Shown here one piece after another: positions 54,542-57,593 of a DNA stretch of 57,593 nucleotides; the stretch's first letter is position 1; every line of letters starts with the position of its first letter. Under the pieces are notes generated by a model that did no database searches, was not told the origin of the DNA, and saw only the letters and a program-made list of their open reading frames with translations. The stretch comes from JBJYKD01 sp049310025. GTDB taxonomy: Bacteria; Bacillota; Thermosediminibacteria; Thermosediminibacterales; Tepidanaerobacteraceae. The DNA is taken from the NCBI RefSeq assembly GCF_049310025.1, contig NZ_JBJYKD010000019.1, forward strand, positions 1 to 57,593, written 5' to 3'. Made by a program: the position numbers and the translations under genes.

Positions 54542-55471
54542 TTATTCAAAGAGTTGTATGCCCAGCGCCTTATAAGTGGCCGCATCCACGTTTCCCGAAG
54601 GCCTCAAGCCGTTGGCCTTTTGAAAGGCTCTAACCGCTTCCCGGGTGCCGCCCCCGTAAATCCCGTCGAAATTCCCGTTATAAAAACCATGTGCGGCCAG
54701 GCGCTTCTGCACCTCCACCACATCGGAACCTTTTGAGCCTCTGGCCAGGGGCCTTAAGCCGAAAGTAAACGGTCCGTCCACACCTCCCACTATATATACC
54801 TTTGTCCCCACTTTAACCCAGTTATACACCTGTTCCACGTGCCTGTTGTGCATGCGGATGCACCCGTGAGATTCGAAGCCTCCGATGGACCAGGGTTTGT
54901 TCGTGCCGTGAATCCCGTATATCCCCCATGGGACGCTCAATCTCATCCAGCGCGAACCGAAGCCCTCGCCCCATATGTCTTTTTGTGTTATGGTAAAAAG
55001 GCCGATAGGGGTTGGGGTGTCGAAGGTGCCCACGGCCACTGGAAAGGTCTTGAAGGGTTTGCCATCGGATAATACCGTAAGTTTTCTTTCAAGTGCATTG
55101 ACTACCAGTGTAATTTCCCCGGCAGGGTTTTCGGAATCCGGCTGAGACACGGGTTTTTCATATATCCTTGCAAGTTTGATCCGGGTTTTCAGGCCGAAAA
55201 TCCCGTCCTGCATTAAACCTTCATTTTTTTGAAACTCTTTTACGGCCGCAGAGGTTTTTTTGTCATAAACACCGCTAATGGATTCTTTAAAATAACCCAA
55301 TTTTTTCAACTGTATCTGGAGCTCTCGCACATCCCGGCCGCGCATCAGGGGCACCTGCAGTTTCAATATCCTATCTTCGCCGCAGGAACATAAAGGTGCG
55401 GCTGTTCCCTTTGAACAAAAAAATGCCAAGAAAGCCAGCATATATACAAAAATCTTAAGATTTTTCCTCAT
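54542..55471 (-). CDS. L,D-transpeptidase with two peptidoglycan-binding domains
   Basis: A 309-residue exported enzyme. Signal peptide 1-24; PG_binding_1 domain at about 40-102; YkuD catalytic domain at about 118-228 with HGTNKPWSIGG and SHGCIRM (Cys204 nucleophile); second PG_binding_1 domain at about 245-306. Such enzymes form 3-3 cross-links or attach proteins in the cell wall. GGAGG precedes the ATG. The gene converges on the ferritin-like gene and diverges from the sigma-54 activator. Confidence 0.92.
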   Translation of the reverse strand: MRKNLKIFVYMLAFLAFFCSKGTAAPLCSCGEDRILKLQVPLMRGRDVRELQIQLKKLGYFKESISGVYDKKTSAAVKEFQKNEGLMQDGIFGLKTRIKLARIYEKPVSQPDSENPAGEITLVVNALERKLTVLSDGKPFKTFPVAVGTFDTPTPIGLFTITQKDIWGEGFGSRWMRLSVPWGIYGIHGTNKPWSIGGFESHGCIRMHNRHVEQVYNWVKVGTKVYIVGGVDGPFTFGLRPLARGSKGSDVVEVQKRLAAHGFYNGNFDGIYGGGTREAVRAFQKANGLRPSGNVDAATYKALGIQLFE

Positions 55472-55707
55472 ATTACACCTCCGGCTGCAAGCAGTCCTGT
55501 TTTATTTTTTGTTGTTTTGTATATTTTAATTCAGGAGGCATACCGCTGTCTTGCCGGGGTAAATCAATTTAAAAATTGATGCGGGTATATACCGGCGCTG
55601 TGCTGGGAATTTTTTTTACAAAAAGAAGGTTTTTGAAAGAATGTGTAGAAATAATTGCATATGTGTTATTTTTTATACAGCAAATCGGCAGTCGGGAGGG
55701 AAGTCCA

Positions 55708-57459
55708 GTGAACGCAGATTATCTCATGGATATACGAGTCAGAGATGCCCTGAAAAAAGAGGTCTTCCTTGTACCCCATGACACCGATGTGGAAAAATTA
55801 AATGAAATAATGCTGCTAAAAAATCAGGATGAAGTGCTGGTTATTGACGACGATAAAAAGATAGTGGGTATTATCACGAGAAATGACCTTGCAAAAAATC
55901 TTGCCAGGGGCATTGACAGAAAAACCGAGGTAAAATATATAATGACACCCAATGTGGTGTTTATGCCGCCCGACAAGCCGCTGCTTGAAGCCCGCAGCGA
56001 AATGCGGACACTGGGGATAGGGCGGGCACCCGTATTAGACGAAGAAGGCAATCTCATGGGGCTATTGACCGCAAGGAGCATTTGCGACGGTTTTTCCGGG
56101 CAACTGGAGAAAGCCGTGGACTTTCAAAAACTTATTCTTGATAATCTAAAAACCGCGGTATGTATCATAAATGATTCATGCGAAATTCTTTACTACAACA
56201 GGGCTTTTGAAGAATTGTTCAAGCCGTCCAAACTCGTAAAGCTCAGCCCTTCGAAGTTTCTGCCCGCAGAGCTGGTGGATAAGATAAAAAAGGGGGAGCA
56301 TCCTCTAGAAGATATATATTTCGAAAGCAAGGACAATCGAAAGTTCACCTTAAAAACCTGCAGATTTAAATTTGATCAAAGGTTGAGCGGTATAATTTTG
56401 AGTATTGAAGAAATCACCAATGTGGTAAGTTTACTTGCGGAACTGGATAAGACCAGCCATAAGCTTATGTATCTTGAGAAGCAGCTGAACAGCCTTAAGG
56501 ACCAGGAATGCTGTTTTGGAAAACTCGTCACCAAAAATCCGGGCATGATTAAGGCCATCGAACTGGCCAAAAAAATAGCCCCCACCCAGGCGCCGATTCT
56601 TATCAGGGGCGAGAGCGGTACCGGCAAGGAACTGCTGGCCAACGCCGTTCATGAAAACAGCGACAGGAAGAATTACCCGCTAATTAAGGTAAACTGCGCC
56701 GCCATCCCGCCAAACCTTTTTGAAAGCGAGCTTTTCGGGTACGAAGAGGGGGCTTTTACGGGAGCCAGCAGGTACGGAAAAACGGGCCTCCTGGAGCTGG
56801 CCGATAAAGGGACCTTGTTTCTCGACGAGATTGGCGAATTGCCTCTGGAGCAGCAGGCAAAGCTGCTTCGCTTCCTGCAGGACCAGACATTTTATAAAGT
56901 TGGGGGCACCCGCCCGATCCATGTGAATGTGAGGATAATTACCGCTACGAACAGGGACCTGGCGGCTCTCATCCACGAAGGTAAATTCCGGGAAGACCTG
57001 TACTACCGGATAAATGTAATCACCATTGAAATACCGCCTTTAAGGCAGAGGCCGGAAGACATTGTTCCCCTTGTAAATACCTTTATCCGCGAATATGAAA
57101 CTTATTATGATAAGAAGATAAACCATATAGACCCCAGGGTATTGAAAACTTTTATGGATTACGGCTGGCCCGGCAATGTGCGCGAGTTGAAAAACGTGGT
57201 TGAAAGGATGGTAATCCTTTCGGAAAACGGCCAAATCACCGAGGAGATTTTACCGAGGTATTTAAAAGAAGATGAAATGGGTATAGAACCCATTGGCGAG
57301 TTAAACGACCTGGATAAGGCGGCAAATATTGCCGAAAAGCGGGTGATCCTTGATACGCTGAAAAAATACGCCTACAACAAGACAAAAACCGCCCGGGCTT
57401 TGAAAATCTCCCGGAGCACTCTTTACAACAAATTGAGACAGTATAATCTGGAAAAGTAA
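55708..57459 (+). CDS. Sigma-54-dependent activator with CBS pair and PAS domain
   Basis: A 583-residue enhancer-binding protein. Two CBS repeats (about 10-135) probably bind an adenine nucleotide. A PAS-like domain follows (about 145-255). The AAA+ domain (about 270-515) has Walker A GESGTGKELLA, the sigma-54-contacting GAFTGA loop intact and Walker B GTLFLDEIGELP. A Fis-type helix-turn-helix comes last (NKTKTARALKISRSTLYNKLR). The GTG at 55708 has GGGAGGG 7 bases upstream; 44 further in-frame codons upstream are unsupported. The target promoter is not in the window, and no -24/-12 site was spotted. Confidence 0.92.
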   Translation: MNADYLMDIRVRDALKKEVFLVPHDTDVEKLNEIMLLKNQDEVLVIDDDKKIVGIITRNDLAKNLARGIDRKTEVKYIMTPNVVFMPPDKPLLEARSEMRTLGIGRAPVLDEEGNLMGLLTARSICDGFSGQLEKAVDFQKLILDNLKTAVCIINDSCEILYYNRAFEELFKPSKLVKLSPSKFLPAELVDKIKKGEHPLEDIYFESKDNRKFTLKTCRFKFDQRLSGIILSIEEITNVVSLLAELDKTSHKLMYLEKQLNSLKDQECCFGKLVTKNPGMIKAIELAKKIAPTQAPILIRGESGTGKELLANAVHENSDRKNYPLIKVNCAAIPPNLFESELFGYEEGAFTGASRYGKTGLLELADKGTLFLDEIGELPLEQQAKLLRFLQDQTFYKVGGTRPIHVNVRIITATNRDLAALIHEGKFREDLYYRINVITIEIPPLRQRPEDIVPLVNTFIREYETYYDKKINHIDPRVLKTFMDYGWPGNVRELKNVVERMVILSENGQITEEILPRYLKEDEMGIEPIGELNDLDKAANIAEKRVILDTLKKYAYNKTKTARALKISRSTLYNKLRQYNLEK

Positions 57460-57593
57460 GCGGTTAAAGCTGTAATGAGATGTTATATAATAATCCTGAT
57501 TTCAATTTTCTTAAAGATTGATTCTAGTGTAGAAACCCTACTTTTTTACTTCTTTTCCCGAACCTTGAAAATTTCATAAGGAATGTTTTGGAA

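Noticed and set aside
1..57593. CRISPR array or Cas genes near the TnpB-like gene
   Set aside because: No regularly spaced direct repeats seen; the TnpB-like protein belongs to an insertion-sequence context.

Overview
This window (about 57.6 kb, moderate GC with AT-rich intergenic DNA) looks like the chromosome of a Gram-positive, probably thermophilic anaerobe of the Firmicutes (Thermoanaerobacterales / Thermosediminibacter-like). The basis is the gene order (ftsE-ftsX-M23 peptidase-ctpA-MinJ-like, addB-addA-sbcD-sbcC, uvrB-uvrA), the AddAB rather than RecBCD enzyme, S-box and FMN riboswitches, strong AGGAGG ribosome binding sites and frequent TTG/GTG starts. The taxonomic name is inference; no rRNA is present.

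Layout. 1-2.6 kb: a NIF3-family gene with a long structured leader, an MpsC/DUF2294-like gene and an unknown gene. 2.9-8.7 kb: a carbohydrate cluster with a GT4 glycosyltransferase, an (alpha/alpha)6-barrel-like protein and a 1182-residue fusion of a GT-A glycosyltransferase to a GH130 mannoside-phosphorylase-like domain. 9.4-13.5 kb: a LuxR-type regulator whose two receiver domains lack the phosphoacceptor Asp, a membrane HD-GYP protein and a FapA/DUF342 protein. 13.7-17.6 kb: FMN riboswitch and ribD-ribE-ribBA-ribH. 17.9-25.5 kb: the division and cell-wall group ftsE-ftsX-[IS607-type remnant]-EnvC-like M23-ctpA-MinJ-like. 25.5-29.1 kb (minus strand): S-box riboswitch, metN-metI-metQ and a racemase-family gene. 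29.2-32.6 kb: an ABC-class ATPase, YjbQ family, FAH family and a 65-residue protein. 32.8-37.8 kb: uvrB and uvrA, with a LexA-like box before uvrB. 38.0-41.3 kb: a second S-box riboswitch and an SsuABC/TauABC-type transporter. 41.4 kb: tRNA-Leu(CAG). 41.8-54.1 kb: addB-addA-sbcD-sbcC. 54.3-57.5 kb: a tiny ferritin-like protein, an L,D-transpeptidase and a CBS-PAS sigma-54 activator.

The most unusual part is 19.44-21.8 kb. A 5'-truncated, frameshifted IS607-type serine recombinase is followed by an intact 562-residue TnpB-related protein. It lacks the usual Cys4 zinc ribbon and has His where the third RuvC acidic residue is expected. A GC-rich, highly structured non-coding segment of about 0.3 kb follows and could be its omega/reRNA. 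The element sits exactly between ftsX and the gene for the peptidoglycan hydrolase that FtsEX normally controls. It appears immobile but may still encode an RNA-guided protein. Other leads are the GT/GH130 fusion locus and a racemase placed under a SAM riboswitch with the methionine importer.
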